Assembly (NCBI GenBank): GCA_902613475.1
Contig: CACMHG010000004.1
Span: 1-64,000 of the forward strand
Origin: K189A clade bacterium
GTDB lineage: Bacteria > Pseudomonadota > Gammaproteobacteria > Pseudomonadales > Azotimanducaceae
DNA: 64,000 nucleotides
Direction: 5' to 3'
Below are positions 1 through 9,849 of the stretch, one piece after another (positions within the stretch are counted from its first letter, which is position 1; every line of letters starts with the position of its first letter). The translations under genes were made by a program, and so were the position numbers. The notes under the pieces were generated by a model, which had not been told where the DNA came from, searched no databases, and saw only the letters and a list, made by a program, of their open reading frames with translations.

Positions 1-30
1 CAACATCGTGCTTAGCCCACCACGATGTTG
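1..30 (-). other. inverted repeat over the leuS 3' end
   Basis: Perfect 10-bp arms (CAACATCGTG at 1-10 and CACGATGTTG at 21-30) are separated by 10 bases. The structure spans the last codons and the stop codon of leuS. It could be a transcription terminator stem or an mRNA 3'-end stabiliser, but the bases that would show a U-tract lie outside the window. Confidence 0.5.
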
Positions 31-2465
31 ACTAACTTATTAGGCACCACGATCTCTTTACGCACGGTTTTTCCCTCCAGATGGCGCTGTACATTCGCAT
101 CTGCCCTGGCCATTGCTAAAATCGATTCCTTGTCTGCGTCCTTGGCCACGTCGACTTGTCCGCGCACCTTGCCGTTCACCTGAACCACAAGGGTCAGCGA
201 ATCTTGCTCCAGTGCCGTCGCGTCAATCCCAGGCCACGGGTACCCTACCAAGGGTTCACTCATGCCCAGTACTGTCCAAAGCTCGTGTGCGATATGGGGC
301 GCAATGGGCGAAATAATCAGCACCGCGCTGACCCATGCTTCTTGCACGGCGCCGCGGTCGGCATCGTTTGCAAGCTCAGTCTTAGCCACAGTATTAAGCA
401 GCTCCATGACCGCAGATACCACGGTATTAAACTGCTGACGGCGACCGTAATCGTCGTCGGCTTTTTGCAGCGTCTCATGGGTTTTACGACGCAAAGCTTT
501 GCCCGCAGACGACAGATCGGCAACGCTAAGACTGGGCACATCACCGCGAGCCACGTGGTCGTGCACCGCAGTCCACAGGCGCTTGAGGAAACGTGCAGCG
601 CCTTCCAAACCGGCTTCGCTCCACTCGAAGGATTGCTCCGGCGGTGCGGCAAACATCATGGCGGTACGAACAGTATCGGCGCCGTAGCGGTCTAGCAGTT
701 TCTGTGGGTCGCCAGCATCACCCGCAGATTTCGACATTTTCTTGCCGTCCTGCAGCACCATGCCGAGCATCATCAGCTTTTTGAAGGGCTCATCGGCATG
801 CACCAAGCCATCGTCTCGCATCAGCTTGAAGTAAAAGCGCGCATACAGCAGATGCAAAATTGCATGCTCGATACCGCCCACATAGTGATCGACGGGAGCC
901 CAAAAATTAGCCCGCTCATCCACCATGGCAGGCGCATCCGGCGATGCAAATCGCGCAAAGTACCAAGACGACTCCATAAAGGTGTCGAAGGTATCTGTTT
1001 CGCGCCGCGCAGTTGCCGAGCATTTGGGGCACGGTACGTTCAGGAAGTCGTCCATCTTGTGCAGGGGCGAGGAGACGCCCTCAAAGGTGACCTCGGTAGG
1101 CAGCACTACTGGCAGGTCTGATTCAGGCACCGGCTGCACGCCGCAGCTGTCGCAGTGAATGACAGGAATGGGACAACCCCAGTAGCGCTGGCGTGAGACA
1201 CCCCAGTCGCGAAGACGATAGTTGGTGACCGAGCGCCCAGAGCCCTTCGCCTCCAGCGCCGCGACGATGGCTGCAAAGGCATCATCAAAATGTTTGCCGT
1301 CGAATTCGCCAGAGTTTTTGAGGCGGCCCTTGTCGGTAAAGGCAGCACTATTCAGATCACAGGGTTCGTCGCCCGCTGGCTCCACCACCTGAACAATATC
1401 GATGCCGTACTTTTTGGCGAATTCCCAGTCTCGCTGATCGTGACCGGGCACTGACATAACCGCGCCGGAGCCGTATTCCATCAGCACGAAATTCGCCACC
1501 CAGACGGGTAAGAGCTTGCCCGTGAGGGGGTGCCGCACTTTCAACTCCGTGGGCACACCGGCTTTTTCCATGGTGGCCATATCGGCTTCGGCAGTGGTGT
1601 TCTTTTTGCACTCTTCGATAAAGGCGGCCACTGCCTCATCGCTTTGAGCTGCCAGGGCCGCCATAGGATGCTCTGCCGCGACGGCGACGTAGGTTGCCCC
1701 CATCAAGGTATCCGGACGAGTCGTGAATACGGTGAGTTTGTCCGCAGGATCGTGCTCTTTGACAAAGTCGATTTCTGCGCCCTCCGACCGGCCGATCCAG
1801 TTGCGCTGCATGCTCTTCACCGACTCCGGCCAACCGGGCATATCGTCCAGGTCATCGAGCAATTCTTTGGCGTAATCGGTGATCTTTAAGAACCACTGGG
1901 CCATTTCGCGACGTTCGACCACGGCGCCAGAGCGCCAGCCGCGACCGTCGACGACCTGTTCATTGGCCAGCACGGTCTGGTCTTCAGGGTCCCAGTTCAC
2001 CACAGCGTTTTTGCGATATACCAAGCCCTTTTCGTAGAGGCGCAAAAACATCCACTGTTCCCAGCGGTAGTACTCGGCGTCGCAGGTAGCAAATTCACGC
2101 GACCAATCCATGCCAAAACCCAGCCGCTGCATTTGGCCACGCATATAGTCGATGTTGTCGCGGGTCCAGCTCGCGGGCGGAATATTGTTCTTGATGGCCG
2201 CGTTTTCCGCTGGCAGACCGAAGGCATCCCAACCCATGGGATGCAGTACGTTATAACCCTTCAAGCGACGATAGCGAGCGATCACATCGCCCAGGGTATA
2301 GCAGCGCACATGCCCCATATGCAGCCGCCCGCTGGGGTAGGGAAACATGGCGAGGCAGTAGTATTTTTCCCCTGGCAGATTTTCATCGCCAACAAAGCAG
2401 GCGCTTTCATCCCAGGCCGCTTGGGCGTTTTTTTCAACGGATTGTGGGTCGTAAACTGGATTCAT
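12..2465 (-). CDS. leuS: leucyl-tRNA synthetase
   Basis: Cytoplasmic class Ia aminoacyl-tRNA synthetase that activates leucine with ATP and loads tRNA-Leu. The HIGH signature is HMGH at residues 49-52 in the context PYPSGRLHMGH, and KMSKS is exact near residue 574. Between them lies the CP1 editing insert (roughly residues 220-420, with the segment TTRPDTLMGATY). The C-terminus has the usual VQVNGKVRG stretch. At 817 residues it is somewhat shorter than the E. coli enzyme (about 860) but looks complete. It starts with ATG and is the last gene seen of the run miaB-ybeZ-ybeY-ybeX-lnt-leuS, 83 bp after lnt. Confidence 0.98.
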   Translation of the reverse strand: MNPVYDPQSVEKNAQAAWDESACFVGDENLPGEKYYCLAMFPYPSGRLHMGHVRCYTLGDVIARYRRLKGYNVLHPMGWDAFGLPAENAAIKNNIPPASWTRDNIDYMRGQMQRLGFGMDWSREFATCDAEYYRWEQWMFLRLYEKGLVYRKNAVVNWDPEDQTVLANEQVVDGRGWRSGAVVERREMAQWFLKITDYAKELLDDLDDMPGWPESVKSMQRNWIGRSEGAEIDFVKEHDPADKLTVFTTRPDTLMGATYVAVAAEHPMAALAAQSDEAVAAFIEECKKNTTAEADMATMEKAGVPTELKVRHPLTGKLLPVWVANFVLMEYGSGAVMSVPGHDQRDWEFAKKYGIDIVQVVEPAGDEPCDLNSAAFTDKGRLKNSGEFDGKHFDDAFAAIVAALEAKGSGRSVTNYRLRDWGVSRQRYWGCPIPVIHCDSCGVQPVPESDLPVVLPTEVTFEGVSSPLHKMDDFLNVPCPKCSATARRETDTFDTFMESSWYFARFASPDAPAMVDERANFWAPVDHYVGGIEHAILHLLYARFYFKLMRDDGLVHADEPFKKLMMLGMVLQDGKKMSKSAGDAGDPQKLLDRYGADTVRTAMMFAAPPEQSFEWSEAGLEGAARFLKRLWTAVHDHVARGDVPSLSVADLSSAGKALRRKTHETLQKADDDYGRRQQFNTVVSAVMELLNTVAKTELANDADRGAVQEAWVSAVLIISPIAPHIAHELWTVLGMSEPLVGYPWPGIDATALEQDSLTLVVQVNGKVRGQVDVAKDADKESILAMARADANVQRHLEGKTVRKEIVVPNKLVNIVVG

Positions 2466-2548
2466 GAGCGGGTCTTCTTACTGCGCAAGTCGGTCTGAGA
2501 CACAAGCGTACAAGGATAACATCTCAGTACCCGACAAGGCTTGGTCTC

Positions 2549-4111
2549 TTAGGAGAAATTCGTCCTACGGGAGCGCATAGCCGTGACCACCAGCAATACC
2601 GTCAGCAAAAAGAGCGCGGATATGTCGCCAAGTTTGCTGTAGGGGGTGCGACCCTTCATCACCTCGAACTCTCCTCGCAGCACACTGGCTTCGAATTGCG
2701 GAAGCTCCGCGGTGATTTCACCGCGAGGATTAACAATGCCTGTCACGCCGTTATTGGTCGCGCGCAGTAGCCAGCGGCCATTTTCGAGAGCGCGCATCTG
2801 TGCAATCTGCATATGCTGGTGTGGGCCGATGGAGCCGCCGAACCAGGTGTCGTTTGAGATGGTCAGTAGCAGACCACTTGTTTCGGCCTGTCGGCGCAGC
2901 GAATCTCCGTAGGCGATCTCATAACAAATACCTGCTGCGACTTCGACGGCTTGATCTTGTCCGCTCAGCGTCAGAGCGATATTGGCCTGCTGTCGCGCCC
3001 CGCGACTGGCATTGGACATGGGCAGATCAAAGAATTCGATGAGACCGCGCAGGTAGTCCTGCAGGGGCACATAGTCGCCAAAGGGCACCAGATGGTGCTT
3101 CGCAAACTTGCCGCTGGCCTGGCCAAAACCCTGCGCTGAGTTAAACACCTGGTAGCGCTCTTGGTCCTGCCACTGCACGTCCGGCATGCCGACGACAACG
3201 TTGGTTTGACTTACGTCACCGCGGCGGTTCAGTAAGTCCGTCATCGCAACGGCATCTTGGCCATAAAGAGTCAGCGCAAACTCCGGCCAAATGAGCACGT
3301 CTGCATCCCAATGGTCTTCGGAAAGCTGCACATGCTTGCGTACGTTATTGAGGCGTTGGTCCACATCCCACTTAATCGCCTGATCAATATTGCCCTGCAC
3401 CAGGGCTGCCTCATAACGTCCCGTGGGTTTGGTCCAAACCTGTGTATCCAGGCTGACGCCCAAGCCCGCCAGCACTAAGATCACGCCCGCCATGCCTAGA
3501 CGTACTCTTGGGGTCTGGACCTGATCGGCGCTGAGCATGGCGGCAACGGTTATGGTCACAGCCACCAAGCTGATGCCCAAGGTGCCGATGACGGGTGCAT
3601 AGCCCTGCAGCGGTGTGCCTAGCATCGAATGCCCTGCAAAGAGCCAGGGGAAGCCCGTCAAAAACCAGGTAAGCATCCACTCCATAAGTACCCAAGTGGC
3701 GACAAAGGCCATGGCTAACGCAGAGTTAGAAATGTTGTGATTTGACGCTTTGAGCTTGCCGAGGAACCAACCCATGGGCAGACAAAAAAGCGCCATGAAG
3801 GCGACAAATACCGCGACCATGAATCCTGCAAGCAGGGGCGAGGCGCCGCCGTATTGATGGATGCTCACATAAATCCAGGAGACTCCTACGGCGTACTTGC
3901 CGAGTCCGAACACCCAAGCGATCAGAAGCATCCGTCCCTCGGCTCGGCTCAGCAGCCAAAACAACGTAGCGACGGAGGCAAAAGTCAGTGGCCAATAATG
4001 AAAGGGTGCAAAGGCGAGGGGGTAAACTGCCCCGGCGATAAACGCCAGCAGCAGCTGAACGGATAGTGTTAGCCTGCCGCTAGGCGCTACGTCACTGTCT
4101 GCACCACCCAT
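2549..4111 (-). CDS. lnt: apolipoprotein N-acyltransferase
   Basis: Inner-membrane enzyme that transfers the third acyl chain from phospholipid to the N-terminal cysteine of lipoproteins. The first half is a set of hydrophobic helices (about residues 15-230) and the second half is the periplasmic nitrilase-like domain. The expected catalytic triad is visible: Glu in LIWPEFAL (about 273), Lys in KHHLVPFGDYVP (about 335) and Cys in AGICYEIAYGD (about 394). A last hydrophobic helix lies near the C-terminus. The length of 520 residues is normal. Its ATG is 12 bp after the ybeX stop, as expected for an operon with the CBS-domain gene. Confidence 0.96.
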   Translation of the reverse strand: MGGADSDVAPSGRLTLSVQLLLAFIAGAVYPLAFAPFHYWPLTFASVATLFWLLSRAEGRMLLIAWVFGLGKYAVGVSWIYVSIHQYGGASPLLAGFMVAVFVAFMALFCLPMGWFLGKLKASNHNISNSALAMAFVATWVLMEWMLTWFLTGFPWLFAGHSMLGTPLQGYAPVIGTLGISLVAVTITVAAMLSADQVQTPRVRLGMAGVILVLAGLGVSLDTQVWTKPTGRYEAALVQGNIDQAIKWDVDQRLNNVRKHVQLSEDHWDADVLIWPEFALTLYGQDAVAMTDLLNRRGDVSQTNVVVGMPDVQWQDQERYQVFNSAQGFGQASGKFAKHHLVPFGDYVPLQDYLRGLIEFFDLPMSNASRGARQQANIALTLSGQDQAVEVAAGICYEIAYGDSLRRQAETSGLLLTISNDTWFGGSIGPHQHMQIAQMRALENGRWLLRATNNGVTGIVNPRGEITAELPQFEASVLRGEFEVMKGRTPYSKLGDISALFLLTVLLVVTAMRSRRTNFS

Positions 4112-4123
4112 CGACGCCGCGTG

Positions 4124-5005
4124 TCAGGGCTGGGTGTCGCGGCGAATGGGCTCCGGGGTATCGACACGCAAGAGGCGCAGTCGCCTGGAATCAGCATTCA
4201 ACACTTCAAATCGCAGGGACTGAATTTCCACGGTCTCGCCAAGTTCCGGCACATGCCCAAAGGCCTGCAGAACGATGCCGCCGATGGTGTCGAATTCATC
4301 GTCTGAAAAGTTCAGGCCAAAGTACTCGTTAAAATCTTCGATTTCTGTGGTGGCTTTGACGTGGAACGAGCAGGCTTCAATTTGCTTAACGAAACTGTCA
4401 TCATCGACATCATGCTCGTCTTCAATTTCGCCAACAATTTGCTCCAACACGTCTTCAATCGTGACCACACCCGAGGTTTGTCCATACTCGTCGACCACCA
4501 GCGCCATGTGGTTGCGATTGGTTCGAAACTCCTCCAGCAGCACATTGAGGCGTTTGCTCTCTGGCACTACCGCCGCGGGTCGGATGCTGTCCTTCATACT
4601 AAATCGAGCGCCGCTTTCCTGTAGCACCAGTGGCAGCAGATCTTTCGCGTGCAGAATGCCCTTGATGTCATCCAGGTCGTCGCCGGTAACGGGAAAACGC
4701 GAGTGCCGAGACTCGATCACCGTAGGCAAAAAATCCGCAGGCTGCTGATCTTCTTGCACGACGACCAGTGCAGAGCGGGGAATCATGATGTCTCGGGCGT
4801 GCATGTCGCTAACGTGTAGCGCGCCGAAAATCATATTTAGGGCGTCGACTTCAATCAGCTGTCGCTCCGCCGCGTCCTGCAGCATTTCGAGCAATTCAGG
4901 GACGTTGTCGGGCTCGCCGGAAAAAAGATCGCCGATCCATTCGCGCATGGATTTGCGCTGAGGTCTTTCTGAACTCTCACGAGCAGGATCGTGTTGATCA
5001 CTCAT
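4124..5005 (-). CDS. ybeX: CBS-domain protein YbeX/CorC
   Basis: Soluble CBS-pair protein of the HlyC/CorC group, historically linked to magnesium/cobalt efflux and more recently to ribosome maturation together with YbeY and YbeZ. Two CBS motifs cover about residues 65-190 (including HARDIMIPRSALV and the VVDEYGQTSGVVTIEDVLEQIVGEI stretch, of which the core is DEYGQTSGVVTIEDVLEQI). The transporter-associated CorC_HlyC domain follows at about 205-285. There is no membrane domain, which is normal for YbeX. It lies between ybeY and lnt in the conserved cluster. The precise cellular role is still debated in the family. Confidence 0.93.
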   Translation of the reverse strand: MSDQHDPARESSERPQRKSMREWIGDLFSGEPDNVPELLEMLQDAAERQLIEVDALNMIFGALHVSDMHARDIMIPRSALVVVQEDQQPADFLPTVIESRHSRFPVTGDDLDDIKGILHAKDLLPLVLQESGARFSMKDSIRPAAVVPESKRLNVLLEEFRTNRNHMALVVDEYGQTSGVVTIEDVLEQIVGEIEDEHDVDDDSFVKQIEACSFHVKATTEIEDFNEYFGLNFSDDEFDTIGGIVLQAFGHVPELGETVEIQSLRFEVLNADSRRLRLLRVDTPEPIRRDTQP

Positions 5006-5083
5006 AGGTTTTCATTGCCAACCATTGGCTCCTTTATTACCGAGTGTTGTAGGCATGCAGATGATGAATTGCAAGCCGCTAAT

Positions 5084-5641
5084 TTATGCATTTGCGGTGT
5101 CGCGAATGTACGGATTGGGTATGTGCATTGCCTCAAGCACCACACATTCCAGGTGTTCCATCTCTTCGGCGTCCTCAGCGGCTTCGTGATCAAAGCCCAG
5201 CAAATGCAGTACGCCATGGATGAATAGATGCTGCAGGTGATGATTCACTGGTTTGTCCTGTGCTCGTGCCTCGGCCCCTACGATAGGCCAGCAAATGGCA
5301 AGATCCCCAAGCGGCAGATCCGGAAGCTCCTCGATCATTTCGTCCGTTGGCTTGATTACAGGCAATTCACCTTCGCCCATCGCACCGAAGCTCAGCACAT
5401 TGGTAGGATTTTCACGGCCTCGAAAATGATCATTCAACCGCCTCGACTCGCTTTCGTCGCATAGGCGCACGCCTATTTCTTTCGCCAAGGCCGCCTCCAG
5501 ATTCGCCGGCAGCGCTCGCGCCAAGGCAGTCAGGCACGCTTCGAATACATCGCGTAATTCCCTCGAACTCGGCACATCGTCCCAGTCTTCGGCTACTTGG
5601 ATCTGCAGCGCGAACGCCACAGGACTCGGCGAATCGTTCAC
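5084..5641 (-). CDS. ybeY: endoribonuclease YbeY (rRNA maturation)
   Basis: Zinc-dependent endoribonuclease needed for 16S rRNA 3'-end maturation and 70S ribosome quality control. The family zinc-binding signature HGVLHLLGFDH is at residues 142-152, with three histidines as metal ligands. The segment NPTNVLSF upstream is also a family hallmark. It has 185 residues, slightly longer than E. coli YbeY (155) because of an N-terminal extension. The start is GTG at 5641, and this GTGA overlaps the stop of ybeZ, so the two are translationally coupled. 78 bp separate it from ybeX. Confidence 0.95.
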   Translation of the reverse strand: MNDSPSPVAFALQIQVAEDWDDVPSSRELRDVFEACLTALARALPANLEAALAKEIGVRLCDESESRRLNDHFRGRENPTNVLSFGAMGEGELPVIKPTDEMIEELPDLPLGDLAICWPIVGAEARAQDKPVNHHLQHLFIHGVLHLLGFDHEAAEDAEEMEHLECVVLEAMHIPNPYIRDTANA

Positions 5642-6750
5642 TGACCCCTGCCGCTGCCTCGTCGGTCATCACCGCGTCGTGATTCGCCATCGCCTTGAAA
5701 CGATTCGTAGGCATCGACAATTTTTTGTACGAGTGGATGGCGCACCACATCCTTAGAGCCAAAGTGGGTGAACTCAATACCGGAAACACGCGCCAACACG
5801 TCGCGTACATTGATCAGGCCAGAGTTCTCGCCGCGAGGCAGATCGATTTGAGTAATATCGCCCGTCACCACGGCAGTGGAACCAAATCCTATTCGGGTAA
5901 GGAACATCTTCATTTGCGCCACGGTCGTGTTTTGCGATTCATCCAAAATAATAAAGGCATTGTTCAAGGTGCGGCCTCGCATGTAGGCCAGTGGCGCAAC
6001 TTCGATGATATTGCGCTCTATGTACTTGTTGACCCGCTCAACGCCCAACATTTCGTAGAGGGCGTCATATAGCGGGCGCAGGTAGGGGTCGATTTTTTGT
6101 GCCAGATCGCCCGGCAAGAAACCAAGTTTCTCCCCCGCCTCCACCGCTGGTCGAACCAGCAGAATGCGTGACACCTGCTGAGACTCAAGGGCTTCCACCG
6201 CGCAGGCTACGGCCAAATAGGTTTTACCCGTGCCCGCAGGACCAATACCGAAGTTGATATCGTTCTTGCGAATAGCCCGACAGTAGCTCTGCTGGTTACC
6301 GCCGCGGGGTTTTATGGATTTCTTAGGCGTGCGGATTACCGGCTCACCGCCGCTTGAAGAGGTATCGGTGCTGCTTTCTGCACTGCGATCGGCATCACTC
6401 ATCATGACCACCGGCTGTCCCTGCTTGTTCGCCGAACTCGTTTGCGCCACCAGCTCGTCAAGTCCTGCTTGCTGCAGGAATAGGTGCACAAAATCCGGCT
6501 CAATAACGTCTCTGTCGACGGTCTCGCGATACAGCTGATGCAGCAGCGCTTCCGCTGCCTGCACCACGTCCGGTGCACCGCTGAGCTGAAATTCGTTGCC
6601 GCGGCTGCGAATGCTAACGCCGAGTCGTCTTTCCAAGTGCTTGATGTTTTGATCCACGGGCCCGACCAGGGCGGCCAGTCGTCTGGAATCGTTTGGTTCG
6701 AGAGAAATTTTCTTTGCCAAGGTTGTCGTGGCGTCTGAAGTGTTTTGCAA
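5638..6750 (-). CDS. ybeZ: PhoH-like ATPase YbeZ
   Basis: PhoH-family ATPase, the usual partner of YbeY in ribosome-linked RNA metabolism. A Walker A loop GPAGTGKT lies at about residues 170-177 and the acidic Walker B (AFIILDESQNT) about 80 residues later. The N-terminus has a KH-like nucleic-acid-binding region. The only plausible start is TTG at 6750, because an in-frame TGA lies two codons upstream. The N-terminal sequence (SLEPNDSRRLAALVGPVDQNIKHLERRLGV, core LEPNDSRRLAALVG) matches where family members begin. The 370 residues are typical. The stop overlaps the ybeY GTG. Confidence 0.93.
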   Translation of the reverse strand: MQNTSDATTTLAKKISLEPNDSRRLAALVGPVDQNIKHLERRLGVSIRSRGNEFQLSGAPDVVQAAEALLHQLYRETVDRDVIEPDFVHLFLQQAGLDELVAQTSSANKQGQPVVMMSDADRSAESSTDTSSSGGEPVIRTPKKSIKPRGGNQQSYCRAIRKNDINFGIGPAGTGKTYLAVACAVEALESQQVSRILLVRPAVEAGEKLGFLPGDLAQKIDPYLRPLYDALYEMLGVERVNKYIERNIIEVAPLAYMRGRTLNNAFIILDESQNTTVAQMKMFLTRIGFGSTAVVTGDITQIDLPRGENSGLINVRDVLARVSGIEFTHFGSKDVVRHPLVQKIVDAYESFQGDGESRRGDDRRGSGRGQ

Positions 6751-6831
6751 AGGTCACCAATAGTGTTGTCTGTCGATAAGACTACTAGAAGTCATCTACT
6801 TTAATAACGCCTCATTGCGTCGATTTTGTGA

Positions 6832-8154
6832 CTAGCTAAGGCGCTGTCCGCGCAATGAGTTGGGTAGCGCTTCAGTGATCTGGACGTCGGCGAAGTCACC
6901 AATCAGCGTTAGCGGGCCGTCGAAGTTCACCACCCGGTTGTTCTCTGTACGCGCTGCAAGCTGCCCGTCGCCCTTCCGGGCCTCGCTCATGACCAGCACT
7001 CGTTGCGTGGTGCCGACCATACTTCGAGAAATGGCATCCGCCTGTTCGCGTATGCGTGCCTGCAGGGTTTGCAGCCAGGCCTTCTTAGTCGCCTCCGGCA
7101 CTTCATCGACCAATCCCGCGGCAGGCGTGCCGGGTCGCGCGCTGTAAATGAAGCTGAAGGAAGTATCGAAGCCTATTTCGTCAATCAGCGCCATGGTGTC
7201 ATCGAACTCGCGCTGGGTTTCGCCAGGAAAACCCACAATAAAATCAGATGACAAGCTGATATTGGGTCGCACCGCCCGCAGCTTTTTGATGCGCTCACGA
7301 TAATCATCCGCGGTATGACCACGCTTCATGGCTTCGAGTATGCGATCTGAGCCGGACTGCACGGGTAGGTGAAGATGGTCTACCAAGGCCGGGATGTCCG
7401 CGTAGGCTTGGACCAAATTGTCGGAAAAATCCATCGGGTGAGACGTGGTGAAGCGAATGCGCTCCACTCCCGGTACATCGGCGACGTAATAGATAAGCTC
7501 TGCCAAATCTGCCTGATCGCCGTCGATTTCGCCGAGATAAGAATTCACATTTTGACCCAGCAGATGAATCTCTCGAACGCCGCGTGACGCCAGGCTTTCA
7601 ACCTCTTGCATGACCGAGGCAACGGACCGGCTGACCTCCTCACCTCGGGTGTAGGGCACGACGCAGAAACTACAGTACTTACTGCATCCCTCCATGATGG
7701 AAACGAAGGCTGCGGGCCCGTCGACACTGGGCTCCGGCAGGCGGTCAAATTTCTCGACTTCCGGAAAGGTGATGTCGACAACGGGCAGCAACTGTTGCTG
7801 CCGCGTGGTGACCATTTCGGGCAGTCGGTGAATGGTCTGAGGACCGAACACCATGTCCACGACAGGCGCGCGCTTCATGATGGCTTCACCTTCTTGGCTC
7901 GCAACGCAGCCACCAACTCCGATCACTAGATCAGGACGCGACTGTTTAAGCTTTTGCCAACGACCCAGCTGGTGAAATACCTTCTCTTGGGCCTTTTCAC
8001 GAATGGAACAGGTGTTGAGCAGAAGCACATCGGCTTCCTCCTCCGTGGCCGCCAACTCATAACCCTGAGCGTCTTTCAGCACGTCGAGCATGCGCGCGGA
8101 GTCGTACTCGTTCATCTGACAGCCGTGGGTTTTGACAAAGAGTTTTTTCGCCAT
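6832..8154 (-). CDS. miaB: tRNA-2-methylthio-N6-dimethylallyladenosine synthase
   Basis: Radical-SAM methylthiotransferase that adds the 2-methylthio group to i6A37 of tRNAs reading UNN codons. The N-terminal UPF0004 domain has its three cluster cysteines (in [10 protein letters not shown] at residue 12, NTCSIREKA and GVGGCVA). The radical-SAM CxxxCxxC motif is CSKYCSFC near residues 154-161. A TRAM RNA-binding domain closes the protein. The ATG at 8154 ([13 protein letters not shown]) was chosen, since the further 24 upstream codons are not conserved-looking. 81 bp separate it from ybeZ; the DUF1820 gene runs divergently. Confidence 0.97.
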   Translation of the reverse strand: MAKKLFVKTHGCQMNEYDSARMLDVLKDAQGYELAATEEEADVLLLNTCSIREKAQEKVFHQLGRWQKLKQSRPDLVIGVGGCVASQEGEAIMKRAPVVDMVFGPQTIHRLPEMVTTRQQQLLPVVDITFPEVEKFDRLPEPSVDGPAAFVSIMEGCSKYCSFCVVPYTRGEEVSRSVASVMQEVESLASRGVREIHLLGQNVNSYLGEIDGDQADLAELIYYVADVPGVERIRFTTSHPMDFSDNLVQAYADIPALVDHLHLPVQSGSDRILEAMKRGHTADDYRERIKKLRAVRPNISLSSDFIVGFPGETQREFDDTMALIDEIGFDTSFSFIYSARPGTPAAGLVDEVPEATKKAWLQTLQARIREQADAISRSMVGTTQRVLVMSEARKGDGQLAARTENNRVVNFDGPLTLIGDFADVQITEALPNSLRGQRLS

Positions 8155-8312
8155 GCGACATAAACGTGCTGAAAAAGGGGGCGCAAGTATACGATATTGC
8201 CCGCAAATACCCAGCGGCGGTGCCACTGACGCCGCGTCGATTCAGCCCTCGCCTTGAAATTGGTCGTCTTATCCCCAACTATCGCGAATCGCTCACAGTT
8301 TCAAAGCTATTC

Positions 8313-8645
8313 ATGGCCAACAAAGACGACAACCAGCACGTTTACCGTGTGCTCTTCCAGAACCAAGGTCAGGTTTATGAAGTTTACGCACGCAATATTT
8401 ACCAAAGCGAGCTTTACGGCTTTGTCGAGATTGAAGACTACACGTTCAGCAACAAGTCCCAGGTGGTCATCGACCCCAGCGAAGAAAAGTTGCGCAATGA
8501 ATTTGAGGGAGTGCAGCGTTCGTTCGTTCCCATGCACGCCGTCATAAGAATCGACGAGGTAGAAAAAGAGGGGGTGGCAAAAATTACAGCCACCGACGGC
8601 AGCACGGTAACTCCCTTCCCCATGCCTGTACCTACCGACCGCTAG
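8313..8645 (+). CDS. DUF1820 family protein
   Basis: Small soluble protein of 110 residues of the proteobacterial DUF1820 family, whose function is unknown to me. Family-like segments are HVYRVLFQNQGQVYEVYAR near the N-terminus and GFVEIEDYTF, followed by a C-terminal SFVPMHAVIRIDEVEKEG. The open frame extends upstream to 8166, but the ATG at 8313 (MANKDDNQHVYR) fits the family start, and the upstream extension overlaps the miaB promoter region. It diverges from miaB, a neighbourhood often seen in gammaproteobacteria. No signal peptide or membrane segment is visible. Confidence 0.88.
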   Translation: MANKDDNQHVYRVLFQNQGQVYEVYARNIYQSELYGFVEIEDYTFSNKSQVVIDPSEEKLRNEFEGVQRSFVPMHAVIRIDEVEKEGVAKITATDGSTVTPFPMPVPTDR

Positions 8646-8654
8646 CGCACGCTC

Positions 8655-9761
8655 TTAATAGTCGTCGATCAATGGAAACGCGCTGAGCACGCTGGGTTCT
8701 GCCAGCAGCTGAGCGCGCTGCAGCAAGGACGGATTTAACACCGAAAGATCAGATGCTCCGAGCAGGGCCATGCTGATGCGAATCTCTTGCTCAAGAATTT
8801 TTAGACCCCGCATCAGTCCGGCATAACCACCCGCCGCCATGGCAAGACCCTCGAAGCGCCCCATGCCAACAAAATCAGCCCCTAAACACAGGCCCTTTAC
8901 AACATCTGCACCGCGCATAAACCCGCCGTCGACGACGACGGGCACCCGACCGGCAACCGCCTGACTAATCTCTGGCAGGGCATCGATACAGGCTATTGTA
9001 TGGTCTAGCTGACGTCCCCCGTGGTTGGACACATAAATCACATCCACCCCGGCCTCGACGCAGCGCGTGGCATCGTCCTCATGCATTACCCCCTTCACAA
9101 TCAACGGGATGTCGTGGGTTTCCTTGATATGAGCGATGGTGTCCCAGGTCATGCTGGCCTGATGAGAAAAATCACCATCGGCAGCGGATGCAGAGCGCCC
9201 CGACATGGGCACGTAGCTTTTCATCACATCGCGCTCGCGACGGGAATACACTTGCGTGTCTGCAGTAAGGCAGAAACCTGTATAGCCGGCATCCATGGCG
9301 CGACGAATATGATCGTCCATCCAGCTTTGATCGCCCATCAAATACAGCTGGTAGACACGAGGCCCTGGCACGCCTTGAGCTACCGCCTCGTAATCTGGCG
9401 AACAAGAGGAGCTGAGGATCTGTAGGATGCCAAAGTCCTTGGCCGCTCTCGCAACACTGGTGCCACCACCGGCCTCAAACGCCTGCACAGACCCAATCGG
9501 CGGCAGCACCACGGGTATGCGCATGGGGCTACCCAGCAGCTCGGATTTGGTCTCTACCTCAGTGACATCGTTCAAAATTCGCGGCTTAAATACCCAGGAC
9601 TCTACCGCGGCGCGGTTGCGGCGCAGGCTCGCCTCGGTATCCGCAGCGCCAACCAGGTAATCCCAATCTCCTCGATCTAAATGCTTGCGTGCCAACTGCA
9701 CCATTTCCGTAAGGCTGCGGAATTCAGCATCTTGTGGTGCTGTTTTAGGTTGTTCGGACAT
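8655..9761 (-). CDS. FMN-dependent alpha-hydroxy-acid oxidase/dehydrogenase
   Basis: Member of the LldD/glycolate oxidase/lactate monooxygenase family: a TIM-barrel flavoenzyme that oxidises L-2-hydroxyacids to 2-oxoacids. The active-site signature SNHGGRQLDH is near residues 243-252, with its catalytic histidine and arginine. The C-terminal phosphate-binding region VDGGFMRGADVVKGLCLGAD is also typical. The N-terminal glycine motif normally read as YxxGGA is YLVGAAD here, so substrate preference cannot be inferred. At 368 residues it is of normal length. It is convergent with the DUF1820 gene, with 9 bp between stops. Confidence 0.88.
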   Translation of the reverse strand: MSEQPKTAPQDAEFRSLTEMVQLARKHLDRGDWDYLVGAADTEASLRRNRAAVESWVFKPRILNDVTEVETKSELLGSPMRIPVVLPPIGSVQAFEAGGGTSVARAAKDFGILQILSSSCSPDYEAVAQGVPGPRVYQLYLMGDQSWMDDHIRRAMDAGYTGFCLTADTQVYSRRERDVMKSYVPMSGRSASAADGDFSHQASMTWDTIAHIKETHDIPLIVKGVMHEDDATRCVEAGVDVIYVSNHGGRQLDHTIACIDALPEISQAVAGRVPVVVDGGFMRGADVVKGLCLGADFVGMGRFEGLAMAAGGYAGLMRGLKILEQEIRISMALLGASDLSVLNPSLLQRAQLLAEPSVLSAFPLIDDY

Positions 9762-9849
9762 ATTTCTCTCCCCAAGGTCTCAAAGTTATCTGCCACAGGA
9801 TCATCGGACAAGGTAAGCTGCCCAGCTTTCGAGCCTTGAGGAAAACCAT

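Noticed and set aside
156-695. Long plus-strand open frame inside leuS
   Set aside because: It is antisense to the fully conserved synthetase gene and its translation has no family features; high GC makes such shadows common.
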